From: Bacillus marinisedimentorum
GTDB taxonomy: Bacteria > Bacillota > Bacilli > Bacillales > Bacillaceae_O
Assembly (NCBI RefSeq): GCF_001644195.2
Contig: NZ_LWBL02000050.1
Coordinates: forward strand, 23,328 to 87,327
Length of the DNA stretch: 64,000 nucleotides
Direction of reading: 5' to 3'
Part shown: piece after piece, positions 15,747-26,800 of the stretch
Layout of the letters: each line of letters opens with the position of its first letter
How positions within the stretch are numbered: position 1 is the first letter of the stretch
The notes under the pieces: generated by a model
Seen by the model: only the letters and a program-made list of their open reading frames with translations
Told to the model about the DNA's origin: nothing
Databases searched by the model: none
Position numbers and translations under genes: made by a program

Positions 15747-16159
15747 GCGGGAGGACCTCCTATCTGGTGGTGTGATAAGTTATTTACCCCTTATTTCGCT
15801 AAGTAATCTGGGAGTAGTTTCCATCCATACGAATACGAAGGTGAAGGGGGGATGAAAAAAATGAGAACAACTACACCATTAGCCAGGGAGAAGTTTAAAA
15901 GTCTTACCGAGCCCTCCAGTCGCATCTTTTTTAAAAAATCTGAGCAAAAGTAAAAAGAATAGGAGAATTCAACACAAAACTGGTCTGGAAGGACGAAGAA
16001 ACGGCCAAAGGAGCTGGACAGAAAAACAAGTAAGCAAAGGGAATTGAGAGCCCCGGAATTGTCAGTTTTTTTTATAGGTGTGCCATAAATGGTTCAGTTG
16101 TTTTGTTATATTTAAAATAGAAAAATTTGCCTGAATAGAAACGGAAAGGGGAAAACCAC
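15747..16159. other. Intergenic stretch before the defence island
   Basis: 413 bp between the DUF421 gene and the first island gene. It holds one possible small ORF (15861-15953). The rest contains a short T8 run near 16070 and A/T-rich sequence that probably carries the island promoter, but no box pair I would defend. No att-like direct repeat was seen. Confidence 0.5.
15861..15953 (+). CDS. Possible small basic peptide (30 aa)
   Basis: ATG 15861 lies 9 nt after GGGGGG; an earlier ATG at 15852 directly abuts the purine tract. The peptide starts MRTTTPLAREKFKSLTEP and ends with Lys-rich FFKKSEQK. No family is recognised and there is no support other than the ribosome site. Confidence 0.3.
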   Translation: MRTTTPLAREKFKSLTEPSSRIFFKKSEQK

Positions 16160-17134
16160 ATGCTTTATAAACTGTCTGGAAGCAACAACTTATCTGAAGG
16201 AATTATGGAGAAAGTAAGCGCAGGAAATGTCAATTACGAAAATGACTTTGAAAACTGGCTTGAAAACAGTCCGGATGCACTTCTGGATGAATATGAGGGG
16301 AATACAATTTTTTGGATTGGGCGGCAGACGAGAGCGGCAATCGGCGATTCCGGTAAATATCCCGATTTAATGGGGATTGATTCGGAAGGAAATCTTGTTA
16401 TTGTGGAATTAAAGAAGGGCAGCACCCCTCGTGAAGTGGTCGCGCAGGCACTTGAGTATTCAACGTGGGCTTCCGCATTATCGGAAACAAAACTGAATGA
16501 AATCTTCCTTCTTTACCAGAATGGCAAAGGCCAGGGAACTGCGATTGAACTTCGGGACAAGTTTCATGAAGTGTTTTATCCTGACACCCAGGAAAAGAGC
16601 AGTGTTGAATTCAATCGGAAACAGCGTATTTTCATAATTGCCGAGACTGTCTCGCCGATTGTCAGAGAAGTGACGGACCATCTCCGGGACCGATATGGAA
16701 TGGAGATTTTCTGCATGGAATACACCGTTTATAAAAGCTCTCAGGGCGAGTATATCATCAGCACCGAACAGATTGGAAGTTCCGCTTCAGTGAAATCCTC
16801 TACAGGCAGATGGAACGAGCCGGTAAAAGTGAAAGAACTGGTTTATGATACGGTAAGGAAACTTACAATCTATGATGAAGGTGACGAAACGTTCACTCCT
16901 GCTGCCGTGTATCGGGAAATCGCGAAAGAGTATCCTGATATCAACCCGACGACTGTCCGCTGCCAGTTGATTGCGGACTGTGTGAACCATACTTCAAGAA
17001 AGCATTATCCGTCAGGCCAGAAGGATTTATATTATCTTGTATCGAAGGGGAATTACCGGAAATATGATCCTCAGAGGGATGGGGAGTGGAATTGGAAGGG
17101 GGAGCCGGTAAACATCGGTGCTAGTGAAGAATAG
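16160..17134 (+). CDS. NucS/DUF91-like PD-(D/E)XK nuclease with C-terminal DUF7669-like domain
   Basis: 324 residues. The nuclease core is in the first half: KYPDLMGID then LVIVELKKG, a D...ExK arrangement at about residues 71-90, like NucS/EndoMS and DUF91 nucleases. The C-terminal third (TFTPAAVYREIAKEYPDINP then YYLVSKGNYRKYDP) resembles a small domain found in restriction-associated proteins. AAAGGGG precedes the ATG. It is the first gene of the same-strand island, 50 bp before mcrB. A DNA-targeting role is inferred from the fold and location. Confidence 0.8.
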   Translation: MLYKLSGSNNLSEGIMEKVSAGNVNYENDFENWLENSPDALLDEYEGNTIFWIGRQTRAAIGDSGKYPDLMGIDSEGNLVIVELKKGSTPREVVAQALEYSTWASALSETKLNEIFLLYQNGKGQGTAIELRDKFHEVFYPDTQEKSSVEFNRKQRIFIIAETVSPIVREVTDHLRDRYGMEIFCMEYTVYKSSQGEYIISTEQIGSSASVKSSTGRWNEPVKVKELVYDTVRKLTIYDEGDETFTPAAVYREIAKEYPDINPTTVRCQLIADCVNHTSRKHYPSGQKDLYYLVSKGNYRKYDPQRDGEWNWKGEPVNIGASEE

Positions 17135-17184
17135 CCGCGAACCTGTCTTGTTCAAAGTATTACTTTATAGTTAGGGGTGGGAAA

Positions 17185-19671
17185 ATGAGCAAGCTGAAGA
17201 AAAAAATTGAAGCTTATTATAATAAACAAGAAGTTCAAAAGGAAATTGAAAATGCCAAAACACTTCACCAGGAATTTCTTAATGAATTCCCTCTGGAAAA
17301 AATTGAAGCGATGAGTGTAGAAGATTACGCTCTTGGTTACAAAAAGAGAGACTCTTTCAGCTGGTGGCTTGAGTATAACACCATTCCCCTGGGAAGCATC
17401 AAAGGAGGGAGTGCAGCAAAACATATCATTTACTTCCGTAAAAAAGATAAAAAATGGCATTATCCTTCTCAGTTTCCGAATGTGGAAAAAGCATGGGAGC
17501 AGCTGCGCAGTGATATTATTCAGCTGATTAAATCTTTTGATCAAGGTACATATGAGGGAATAAAAGATGATAACCTTCTTACAAATGCGACTATGCTTAA
17601 AGGCAAAATTTCATATCTGTACCACCCTGATAAACTGATGGCTATATATAACGCCAACCATTTAAGGAAATTCTTGAAAGAACTGGGTGCAGATGAAGAT
17701 GATTTCAAAGGGAAAGATTCGATAGAATTAAACATTATGTTTTCGGAGCTTATTTCAAATCATGAAGAATTAAAGGGCTATGATCGCCTCCTTATCTCCC
17801 ATTTTCTTTATCATGAATTCATGCGTGAAGAAATATATTATAAGATTGCTCCGGGACACGAGGCCAAGTATTGGAAAGAGTCCCTGGAAGGCGGTTATAT
17901 ATCCATTGGCTGGGATGAAGTGGGGGATTTAAGGGAGTTTAATGATTATGAAGAGTTCAAAAGTTCTTTTTTGACACATGATTTCCAGTCCTCATCTCAA
18001 AAAAATATAGAAAAAGCGAACGAACTGTGGAGATTCTATCAATTGCAGTCCGGTGATAAAGTCATCGCCAATAAAGGGAAGTCCAAAATTTTGGGGATTG
18101 GCACCGTGACAGATAAAGGCTATGAATACCGCGATGACTTAGAACATCAAAAACATGTTGTGTATGTCAACTGGAATGAAACTTATCAACCTGCCCTCGA
18201 AATCCCTAAGCAGGAAAAGTGGGGATTTAAAACAGTTGATACGGTAGGGAAGAAACAGGTGGTTGAATGGACTTCAAAACCAAGTACAGGAAATCCGCAA
18301 GGCAGCATTCCCTATACTGCAGAAGAAGAACGTTTTTTTGAAATGACTGAACAGGCCCTGTTGAGAAAGGGCCAGATAATTCTTTATGGGCCTCCCGGTA
18401 CAGGGAAAACATATATGGCCAGAAAATTCATTACATGGAAAAATCAAAAAGATGAACTATTGAAAAAAACAGATCATAATCCGTTCAAAATTTGGTTTAT
18501 GGTTGCTTCCGATAAATCAGACGATTTTCGCTGGGAACAGATTATGAATGGAGAAACAGAAAGATGGAATTTAAGAACGGTTGCCAGAAACTTTAGGAAT
18601 GCCAGAAAAAGCGAAAAAATCTTATGTTACCGGGGGGGAAGTTCCTCTAACGGTATCGTAGGGATTGCCGAAGTATCAGAAGAGTTGCATGATGACTCGT
18701 TAGGGGTGAAAGGGGTTTATCATTTCAAGCAAGAAATCCCCTTTGAAGAATTTAAATCGATCCCGGAATATCAATCCACTCAAGCAGGGAAAATGGGAAA
18801 TCGAGGGACGATGTTTGAATTGAACGATGAGTTTGCAATCTGGGTGAGAGAAACGTTATTGGAATACGGTGATCAGGAAGGTGCCGACATGTTAGGGGAT
18901 TACATGAACCAGAATAATGTGGAAATGAGCACTTTCCATCCATCCTACCAGTATGAAGATTTCATGGAAGGGTTCAAGCCGGTACAATCCAGTGACGGCA
19001 CTATAGCATTTGAACTTGAAAAAGGCATCTTCCAGCGTTTTGCGAGTAAGGCGCGGGAAAACAAAGACTCGTTCTACTACTTTATTATTGATGAATTAAA
19101 TAGGGGGAACGTTCCAAAAATATTTGGTGAAATGATAACTCTTTTGGAGATGGATAAACGCGGGGTGGAGGTCAGGCTGCCTCAAAGCAAGGATACGTTC
19201 AGCATACCTGATAATCTCTTCATCATTGCAACAATGAACACGGCTGACAGAAGCATAAAAATGATGGATTCGGCCCTTAAAAGGCGTTTCGCTTTCATTG
19301 AGTGCATGCCAGACTATGATCTGATCGATAAACCGGTAGATTTGCTCAGTATAACCCCGGCAGAAATTTTAAAATCCATCAATAAAAAATTGGTTCATCT
19401 GCAAGGTAGGGATAAACAGATCGGCCATGCGTATTTTATGGAAAAAGGGGAACAGGTCACCTCTGTTTCTGAAATAAGGGATGTTTTTAAGTTTGAAATC
19501 ATCCCGCTCATCCAGGAATATTGTTTTGACGATTATAACCAACTGGCGGAAATCATTGGGGAAGACTTTGTGGATGTCATGGGTATGGAAATTAACAATG
19601 AACTTCTGAATGGGACGGAAGATGCCTTTATTCAGGTGCTGGAGAGGCAGTTTAAGGACAGCGAATCATGA
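17185..19671 (+). CDS. mcrB: McrB-type GTPase with N-terminal and inserted EVE-like modules
   Basis: 828 residues. Residues 1-215 are a helical N-terminal domain. Residues about 223-360 look like an EVE/PUA-type reader (EAKYWKESLEGGYISIGW, GDKVIANKGKSKILGIG). Walker A GPPGTGKTY is at 402-410. A second EVE-like segment (about 432-560, KIWFMVASDKSDDFRWE, ILCYRGGSSSNGIVGIAEV) is inserted before the rest of the motor. Then come STFHPSYQYEDFMEGF, Walker B FIIDELNRGN (about 634) and sensor NTADRSIKMMDSALKRRF (about 685), all McrB-like. McrB recognises modified DNA and drives McrC cleavage with GTP. It overlaps mcrC by 4 nt. Confidence 0.9.
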   Translation: MSKLKKKIEAYYNKQEVQKEIENAKTLHQEFLNEFPLEKIEAMSVEDYALGYKKRDSFSWWLEYNTIPLGSIKGGSAAKHIIYFRKKDKKWHYPSQFPNVEKAWEQLRSDIIQLIKSFDQGTYEGIKDDNLLTNATMLKGKISYLYHPDKLMAIYNANHLRKFLKELGADEDDFKGKDSIELNIMFSELISNHEELKGYDRLLISHFLYHEFMREEIYYKIAPGHEAKYWKESLEGGYISIGWDEVGDLREFNDYEEFKSSFLTHDFQSSSQKNIEKANELWRFYQLQSGDKVIANKGKSKILGIGTVTDKGYEYRDDLEHQKHVVYVNWNETYQPALEIPKQEKWGFKTVDTVGKKQVVEWTSKPSTGNPQGSIPYTAEEERFFEMTEQALLRKGQIILYGPPGTGKTYMARKFITWKNQKDELLKKTDHNPFKIWFMVASDKSDDFRWEQIMNGETERWNLRTVARNFRNARKSEKILCYRGGSSSNGIVGIAEVSEELHDDSLGVKGVYHFKQEIPFEEFKSIPEYQSTQAGKMGNRGTMFELNDEFAIWVRETLLEYGDQEGADMLGDYMNQNNVEMSTFHPSYQYEDFMEGFKPVQSSDGTIAFELEKGIFQRFASKARENKDSFYYFIIDELNRGNVPKIFGEMITLLEMDKRGVEVRLPQSKDTFSIPDNLFIIATMNTADRSIKMMDSALKRRFAFIECMPDYDLIDKPVDLLSITPAEILKSINKKLVHLQGRDKQIGHAYFMEKGEQVTSVSEIRDVFKFEIIPLIQEYCFDDYNQLAEIIGEDFVDVMGMEINNELLNGTEDAFIQVLERQFKDSES

Positions 19672-20936
19672 AACAGCAAATCATATTAAGGGAGTACTCG
19701 GATGAATTCCATCTATCGGACTATGTGCTGTCCCCTGATGAACGCGAGTACTTGACGAAAATATCCATCATTCATGAATCCCGGCCGTGGGAAAGACGAT
19801 TTTATTTTGATGAACTTCAAAATGGCATGAGAATTAAAACACAGAGTTGGGTTGGCGTAATCGAATTAAATGATGTACGCATTGTTATCCAGCCTAAATT
19901 CAATGAGACATTTTCGGCATTGACGGATATGATTTTATTTGCCGAAGACCTTCCTTATTATCAAATGGAACGTACAGCCGGAGACATCAACAAGACCAAC
20001 TTCCTGGAAATTCTTATAAGGCTGTTCCTCCTGGAAACGGAAAAGATCCTCAAGATGGGACCGGTTAAAGAGTATGTAAGAGAAAATGAAAACCTAAGGA
20101 ACATGAGAGGCTCAGTCGTTTTCTCGGAGAACTTAAAGAATAATTTCAATTTGCCGAACAGAATCTATTGCCAGTATGATGAGCTGGTGACTAATATAAT
20201 GGAAAATCAGGTCATTTTATCTGTTTTGGCCGCTGCCTCCCGTTTTAATGTATCAGCCAAAACACAGCAGCACCTCAATTTGATGAGAGCGCAGTTTGAG
20301 ATGCTTTGCGAAGAATATCGAGGAGTTCACTGGCCGACTTTCCATTATAACCGGTTAAACAAACATTACGTCAATGCCCACAAAATCGGACATTACTTAT
20401 GGAGGCGATCCTCTGCCACAAGTTTCTTAAGTAACGAGGAATTCCATTATTCCTTTTTGATTGATATGAATGAACTGTTTGAGAAATTCGCAGGTCAATT
20501 TCTAATGAAGTATCTGCCCCCAGAATATCAGGTCATTGCCGGAAAAAGAGTCACTGATGCGATTACCATGGAAGGGACAAGCTATCGGCATGTCATTCCG
20601 GACCTTATTGTGAAAAGCAAACATACTGGCGATAAAAAAGTGATTGATGTCAAGTACAAACAGTATGGATCAAAGAGAGTTGAGACCAGTGACGTTTTCC
20701 AGTTGGCCTTTTATGCGCAGTATAATAATCAACAATCAGATGTGAATTATGCAGCGACAATCTTATATCCCCAATATGCTAAAGATAAGCAAGTAAAAGA
20801 TATCGTGATTGATTTGAATTCCAATTCAGCTTTTGCCGGGAAACTGAATGTTAAGTCCTTAAATATTGAAGAGATTCTTTATTATGATAAGCAGGGAAAT
20901 CGAATGTACTTGGAAACACTTGCTGAGTCGATATGA
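19668..20936 (+). CDS. mcrC: McrC-type nuclease subunit
   Basis: 422 residues, start overlapping the mcrB stop (ATGA). The N-terminal part (VGVIELNDVRIVIQPKF) matches the McrC beta domain that docks on the McrB hexamer. The C-terminal PD-(D/E)XK centre is HVIPDLIVKS then KKVIDVKYK (D...D-x-K). McrBC complexes cut DNA containing modified cytosines. The overlap with mcrB supports equal expression. Confidence 0.93.
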   Translation: MKQQIILREYSDEFHLSDYVLSPDEREYLTKISIIHESRPWERRFYFDELQNGMRIKTQSWVGVIELNDVRIVIQPKFNETFSALTDMILFAEDLPYYQMERTAGDINKTNFLEILIRLFLLETEKILKMGPVKEYVRENENLRNMRGSVVFSENLKNNFNLPNRIYCQYDELVTNIMENQVILSVLAAASRFNVSAKTQQHLNLMRAQFEMLCEEYRGVHWPTFHYNRLNKHYVNAHKIGHYLWRRSSATSFLSNEEFHYSFLIDMNELFEKFAGQFLMKYLPPEYQVIAGKRVTDAITMEGTSYRHVIPDLIVKSKHTGDKKVIDVKYKQYGSKRVETSDVFQLAFYAQYNNQQSDVNYAATILYPQYAKDKQVKDIVIDLNSNSAFAGKLNVKSLNIEEILYYDKQGNRMYLETLAESI

Positions 20937-21100
20937 AACGGCTTCTTTTCTGTAATAATCGGGTGAAATGCATTATGGTGCACCAAACATGGTGCGCCTA
21001 TTCTATTATTATTGCTATATAGAATAACTTGACGATAATGGTAAAATAAGGGTAGTAACCAAGGCCGGCACATAGGCACATAGCATAATGGGGGGATAAT

Positions 21101-21427
21101 ATGCCGATATACAACAAACTTGTCAGAAATCGAATTCCAAACATACTTGAAAACAAAGGTTTAGAATACTCAACTAAAGTTTTATCAGACAGTGACTACA
21201 TAACAGCTCTTCGCAGAAAGCTTACAGAAGAAGTGGAAGAGTACTTTGAAACCTCAAATGACCAAGATGCTGTCGAAGAACTTGCCGATGTTCTTGAATT
21301 GATTCACGCCCTGGCCAAAACCCATGGATCATCAATTGAACAAGTGGAAGAAGTCCGCAAACAAAAAGCTGAGAAAAGAGGCGGATTTAACGACAAAATA
21401 TTCTTGATCCAGGTAGAAGATGAGTAA
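21101..21427 (+). CDS. MazG-like nucleotide pyrophosphohydrolase
   Basis: 108 residues. It opens MPIYNKLVRNRIPNILENKG, typical of small phosphoribosyl-ATP-pyrophosphohydrolase/MazG-like proteins. The metal-binding EExxE and ExxD pattern is visible as KLTEEVEEYFE and AVEELADVLELIHAL. Its stop lies inside the helicase that follows (8 nt overlap), so the two form a unit. Hydrolysis of (d)NTPs to monophosphates is the family activity; a link to defence is inferred from context. Confidence 0.88.
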   Translation: MPIYNKLVRNRIPNILENKGLEYSTKVLSDSDYITALRRKLTEEVEEYFETSNDQDAVEELADVLELIHALAKTHGSSIEQVEEVRKQKAEKRGGFNDKIFLIQVEDE

Positions 21428-23861
21428 AATCAAACTGGTTACTGAAAACGTACAAAACCAGATCATCAAGGGAATCACTGAATCTGCCACCGTTTATATC
21501 CTGACCTCGTTTGTCATGAAGTCAGGGGTGCAGCTGCTTAAACCCTATTTACTTGATGCGGCCAAACGGGGTGCGGATATAAAGATCTGCACCGGTGACT
21601 ACTTATTTGTCTCACACCCAGAGGCGCTGAAAGAACTATTGTTACCGGACTATGAGAATGTTGAAGTGCGTTTATGGAGGAGCAATGGGACTTCTTTTCA
21701 TCCAAAGGCATACTTGTTTAAAAATGAAGAGGAAGGCACCTTTATTGTAGGCTCCTCCAATCTTTCACGTTCAGCCCTTACTACGGGGGTTGAATGGAAT
21801 TTGGTCATGGAAAGAGGCGCGGAGCTGGGTACATATGAAGATGCAGTGGACAGGTTTTTGAAAGTTTTTTATGATGAGCTGACGATTCCCGTAAATGAAG
21901 AAACAGTAAAAGCATATGAAAAGCAATATGAACAGTATCACCTAAAACACCCGCACCTTGCCAGGTCCTGGGCAAAGCAAGAAGAAATCGAAATGATGAT
22001 TCCTGCTGAAGAAAAAAACAAGCATGGGGAACAAGTTATCGATCCCCCGGAAACATACGATATAAAGATTGAACCACGGCCTGCACAAAAAGAGGCATTG
22101 GAAGCGTTAAATTCAACAATTGAAGAAGATTACAACCGGGCGATGGTCGTGATGGCAACAGGCCTCGGAAAAACTTATCTGGCTGCGTTCTGGGCGAAAA
22201 AGTTTAAGCGTGTCCTCTTCATTGCCCACCGGGAAGAAATCCTGCACCAGGCACATAAATCATTTAATAGAATCATACCGGATCGGACATACGGAATCTA
22301 TAACGGAAGAATAAAAGAAGGAAGCGCCGATACGATTTTCGCTTCCATTTATACATTGAGCATGAAAGAACATCTGGCAAACTTCCCGCCAGATCACTTC
22401 GACTTGATCATTGTGGATGAATTTCACCATGCAGCTGCCAAGTCGTATGAACGAGTTCTTAATCATTTCAAGCCACAGTTCCTTCTGGGAATTACAGCAA
22501 CTCCCGACCGGATGGATGGAAAAGATGTTTACGCCATTTGCGATGGCAATGTCGCTTTTCAAATGCATTTCATTGAGGCAATCCAGCACGGCTGGCTGGC
22601 GCCGTTCCATTACTATGGGGTTTACGATGGTACCGATTATTCACAGATCACCTGGCTCGGCACAAAATACGACCAGGCAGAACTTCTGGCTGCACAGCTG
22701 AGAGATGAAACAGCAGAGAATATAATTCAGGCCTGGTATAAGCATAAACAAACAAGAACAATAGGGTTCTGTTCTTCCATTAAACAGGCCCAATTCCTGT
22801 CTGATTATTTTAATCGTAAAGGGTATCAAACGATCAGCCTTCATTCACAGACTGTCGATATTGGCAGGAGTGAAGCCATTCAGAAGCTGGAAAAGGGCGA
22901 AATTGATGTTATCTTTACTGTTGATCTATTTAATGAAGGTGTCGATATTCCACCGGTGGATACCCTGCTCTTTGTCAGGCCGACTGAATCTCTGACTGTC
23001 TTTACTCAACAGGTAGGGCGAGGCCTCCGTTTGCATGACGGCAAGCAGCATTGCACCATAATCGATTTAATCGGAAACTACCGAAATGCGGATATTAAAC
23101 TGAGTTTATTTGATACAGAAAGAGCAGATAGCAAACAGAAAAAGAAAAAGGCCACAGAGCCAGTTGTACCTAAGCAATGCAAAGTTGATCTGGACGTTAA
23201 GGTTATTAATCTGTTAGATGAACTGGCTAAAAAGAAACAGCCAAGGAAGGAAAAGCTGCGTGATGCTTATTTTACTTTAAAAGAGGAATTGGGAAGGCGG
23301 CCGACTTATCTGGAAATGCATTTGCATGGGAACGTAAACACCAGGGAATACAAGCAGGAATTTAAATCTTTTGCTGGGTTTCTATACTGGGCTAATGAGT
23401 TAAGTGAGCATGAGAGTGAAGTGTACAGGCGTTATCGGGAATGGCTTGAAGAAGTTGAGCGGACAGGTATGGCTAAGAGCTATAAGATGGTTTTGTTGAA
23501 ATATATGCTGAGCAGGGGGGAGCAGGATTGGTATAAGCCGGTTACTCCGGAGGAGGTCGCTCCGTTTTTTCATCGGTACTTGACTGAGAAGGAGTACCGA
23601 AAGCGGGTGGATTTTTCGGATAAGAAGACGAGGAAGTTGTGGGAGTATGATCGAACTGGAGTTTCTAATCTAATTGCTAAGATGCCAATGTCAAAGTGGA
23701 GTGGCAGCTCTAAGGGTATTACTGTTTTTGAAAATAATATCTTTAAGTTGAATTTTTCTATAGATAAAACCGGTTTAAACACTCTTTTTTCATTCACCTA
23801 TAATATTTGTAACTATCGATTACAAGAATATTTTTCTAAGAAAGATGAAATGAGTGTATAA
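21420..23861 (+). CDS. Phospholipase-D-like nuclease / DEAH helicase fusion
   Basis: 813 residues. An N-terminal PLD domain has HPKAYLF (H94) followed by IVGSSNLSRSAL. The helicase core has Walker A ATGLGKTYL (about 246), DEFHH (about 333), TATPDRMDG, and motif VI QQVGRGLRL (about 530). The C-terminal 230 residues are charged and lack a recognisable domain; the last 60 are markedly A/T-rich. The combination of a PLD nuclease and SF2 motor suggests a DNA-translocating nuclease. It is translationally coupled to the MazG-like gene and followed 23 bp later by a longer relative. Confidence 0.88.
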   Translation: MSKIKLVTENVQNQIIKGITESATVYILTSFVMKSGVQLLKPYLLDAAKRGADIKICTGDYLFVSHPEALKELLLPDYENVEVRLWRSNGTSFHPKAYLFKNEEEGTFIVGSSNLSRSALTTGVEWNLVMERGAELGTYEDAVDRFLKVFYDELTIPVNEETVKAYEKQYEQYHLKHPHLARSWAKQEEIEMMIPAEEKNKHGEQVIDPPETYDIKIEPRPAQKEALEALNSTIEEDYNRAMVVMATGLGKTYLAAFWAKKFKRVLFIAHREEILHQAHKSFNRIIPDRTYGIYNGRIKEGSADTIFASIYTLSMKEHLANFPPDHFDLIIVDEFHHAAAKSYERVLNHFKPQFLLGITATPDRMDGKDVYAICDGNVAFQMHFIEAIQHGWLAPFHYYGVYDGTDYSQITWLGTKYDQAELLAAQLRDETAENIIQAWYKHKQTRTIGFCSSIKQAQFLSDYFNRKGYQTISLHSQTVDIGRSEAIQKLEKGEIDVIFTVDLFNEGVDIPPVDTLLFVRPTESLTVFTQQVGRGLRLHDGKQHCTIIDLIGNYRNADIKLSLFDTERADSKQKKKKATEPVVPKQCKVDLDVKVINLLDELAKKKQPRKEKLRDAYFTLKEELGRRPTYLEMHLHGNVNTREYKQEFKSFAGFLYWANELSEHESEVYRRYREWLEEVERTGMAKSYKMVLLKYMLSRGEQDWYKPVTPEEVAPFFHRYLTEKEYRKRVDFSDKKTRKLWEYDRTGVSNLIAKMPMSKWSGSSKGITVFENNIFKLNFSIDKTGLNTLFSFTYNICNYRLQEYFSKKDEMSV

Positions 23862-23884
23862 ATTTCCAGTCGGGAGGTTGTCCA

Positions 23885-26800
23885 ATGCTCAATTCCGGAA
23901 TCTACGAACAAATCATAACCCAACAACTAAAAGAAGAACTAATTAACCTAAGTGACAGCCATTTTGATATAGAAAAGGAACCACTAGACACAGAAGAAGC
24001 AAGAAAAGTATTGTCATCATACATTCAATCTGTGACCAGAAAAGCCCTACAGTATGTACGAGACAGTGGAACGAATGACAAAGAAGCACTTCTCAAACAA
24101 ATAAAAACATGTAACGATATCATTCTAACCTTACGAGATCATCTAAATGATCAGGAATTCGCCAAGATGCAAATTGAAGAAGAAGGCGAAGTTTTAACAG
24201 CACTTTATTCAAAAGTAAATAGCTTGCGAGGAATTGGGAAACAAAAGACAGTTCGCCCTGTTACTTCAATTTCGCAAAGCTCTTTGTTTACGGGTTCCCA
24301 TTATGAACCCAATATGCTGAGTGAGATCAAGAAAGAAATTCAGTCAGCTGATGAGATTGATATGCTAGTTTCATTTATTAAATGGAGTGGCTTGCGGGTA
24401 ATGATAGAAGAACTCCGTAAGTTTACGGAAGAGAAAGAGGGGAAGCTTCGGGTCATTACAACTTCTTATATGGAAGCGACCGATTATAAGGCCATTATCG
24501 AACTTAGTAAATTAAAAAATACGGAAATAAAGGTATCCTATGATGTAGATCGGACACGGTTGCATGCTAAGGCATATATGTTTAGGCGCAATACCGGTTT
24601 TAGTACGGCATACATAGGCTCATCAAATATCTCAAATCCTGCATTAACGACAGGGCTTGAGTGGAATTTAAAGGTGACTGAACAGGACTCTTTTGATGTC
24701 ATGATGAAGTTCAATGCTACGTTTGAAAGCTATTGGAATGATCCGGAATTTAAGTTTTTTAACGGGGATATAGAAAGGGATCAAGAACAACTTAAGATGG
24801 CGTTAAAGAAGAAAAATGCAAATGAACAAGAGGTCCATTTTAATTTTGATATTCAGCCTTATTATTATCAAAAGGAAATGTTAGAGAATCTTCAGGTTGA
24901 AAGGGATGTTTACGGGCGTTTTCGTAATTTATTAATTGCTGCGACCGGTGTTGGTAAGACAGTTGTTTCTGCGTTTGATTATCGGCGTTTTAAACAACAG
25001 AACCCTCGTAATGCCAAGCTACTTTTTGTGGCGCATCGCGAAGAGATTTTAAAGCAAAGCCTGGATACATTCAGAGCGATTTTAAAAGATTTTAATTTTG
25101 GCGACTTATTGGTTGGGAAGAATAGCCCTTCATCCATAGATCATCTTTTTATTAGTATCCAAAGTTTTAACAGTTCTAAGTTATATGAAAAAACAACGAG
25201 TGATTATTATGATTACATCATCGTTGATGAGTTTCATCATGCAGCAGCACCATCTTATCAGAAATTGTTAAGTCACTTTCAACCGAAAATATTACTTGGT
25301 TTAACAGCAACACCAGAACGCATGGATGGAAAAGATATTTTTTCATATTTTGACCATGCCGTTGCATCAGAGATGAGACTAACTGAAGCAATTGACCGGA
25401 AATTGTTAAGCCCATTTCAATATTTTTGTGTAACCGACACAGTTGATCTGTCTAAATTGAAATGGAGCCGCAAAGGATATGATATTAAAGAACTAGAAAA
25501 CGTTTATACGACCAATAAAATTAGAAGTAACCAAATCATAAAGAGCATCTATCAATATGTAACCGATATAGAAACAGTAAAAGGTCTTGGATTTTGTGTA
25601 AGTATTGAGCATGCAATTTATATGGCAGACTTTTTTAATAAAAACAGTATTCCTTCAGTTGCTCTTTATGGCGGTTCCGATGATGAAACTAGAAAACAAG
25701 CAAAGGACCTTCTTATTAAAGGGGAAATCAAGTTTATTTTCGTTGTTGATTTGTACAATGAAGGTGTTGATATCCCCGAAGTAAATACTGTTTTATTCCT
25801 AAGACCGACAGAAAGTTTAACCGTTTTTCTACAGCAATTAGGTCGGGGGCTGCGTTTATCAGAACACAAAGAATGTTTGACTGTGTTGGACTTTATTGGA
25901 CAAGCACATAAAAATTATGATTTTGAAGAGAAATTTCGCGCCTTGATTGGCAAAACAAAACATTCAGTTCGTTACTATGTAGAGAACGGTTTTTTTAACC
26001 TGCCAAAGGGATGTTTCATTCAACTTGAAAAACAAGCTAAGGAATATATTCTTAGAAACATTAAAACCTCAACCAACTCACGCGTAAATATTATAAGTAA
26101 ACTAAAACACTTTACTGAAGATACCGGAAAAGAGTTGACGTTAGCCAGTTTTCTCACTTATCACCATATGTCTCTGACTGATATTTATGGTAAGACAGGA
26201 GACCGCACGTTTTCGCGTCTAAAAGTCGAAGCAGGACTTATACCAGAGTTTGAATCTTCGATGGAAAAGCTTTTAGAAAAGCGGATTGCGAACTTATTTC
26301 ATTTGAACTCACGAAAACTACTCAAGTTTTTGCTTGGATATCTTGAGAATTTCCAAAGTGTAACGGAAGAAGAAGAGCTTATGGAAGCAATATTTTACTA
26401 CTCTTTTTACAGTCACAATCCAAGGAAAGAGGGGTTTGCTTCTTTAAAAGAAGCACTAAAGAAGGTAGTAGAAAATCCATATTTTAAAACAGAAATAGAA
26501 GAAATTCTTCAGTACAACTATGAGCATCTGGAAAGTTTGGAATATGAAAATGACTTTTCATTCTCTAGTCCTTTAGGGGTTCATAGTAAGTATTCTACCT
26601 CGCAAGTGTTAGCTGGTCTCGGTTACTATACAGAAGAACAAAGTCCAGCTTTTCGAGAAGGTGCTAAGTACCTCGAAGATAAAAAAGTGGATGTCTTTTT
26701 TATCACTTTGAACAAATCAGAAAAAGACTTTTCGCCTTCCACGCTTTATGAAGATTATGCGATCAATGAAAGGCTGTTCCACTGGCAAACACAAAGTCGC

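Noticed and set aside
15954..16159. Short Lys/Arg-rich open frame before the defence island
   Set aside because: It has no start codon near the AGGAG site and is interrupted by stops upstream.
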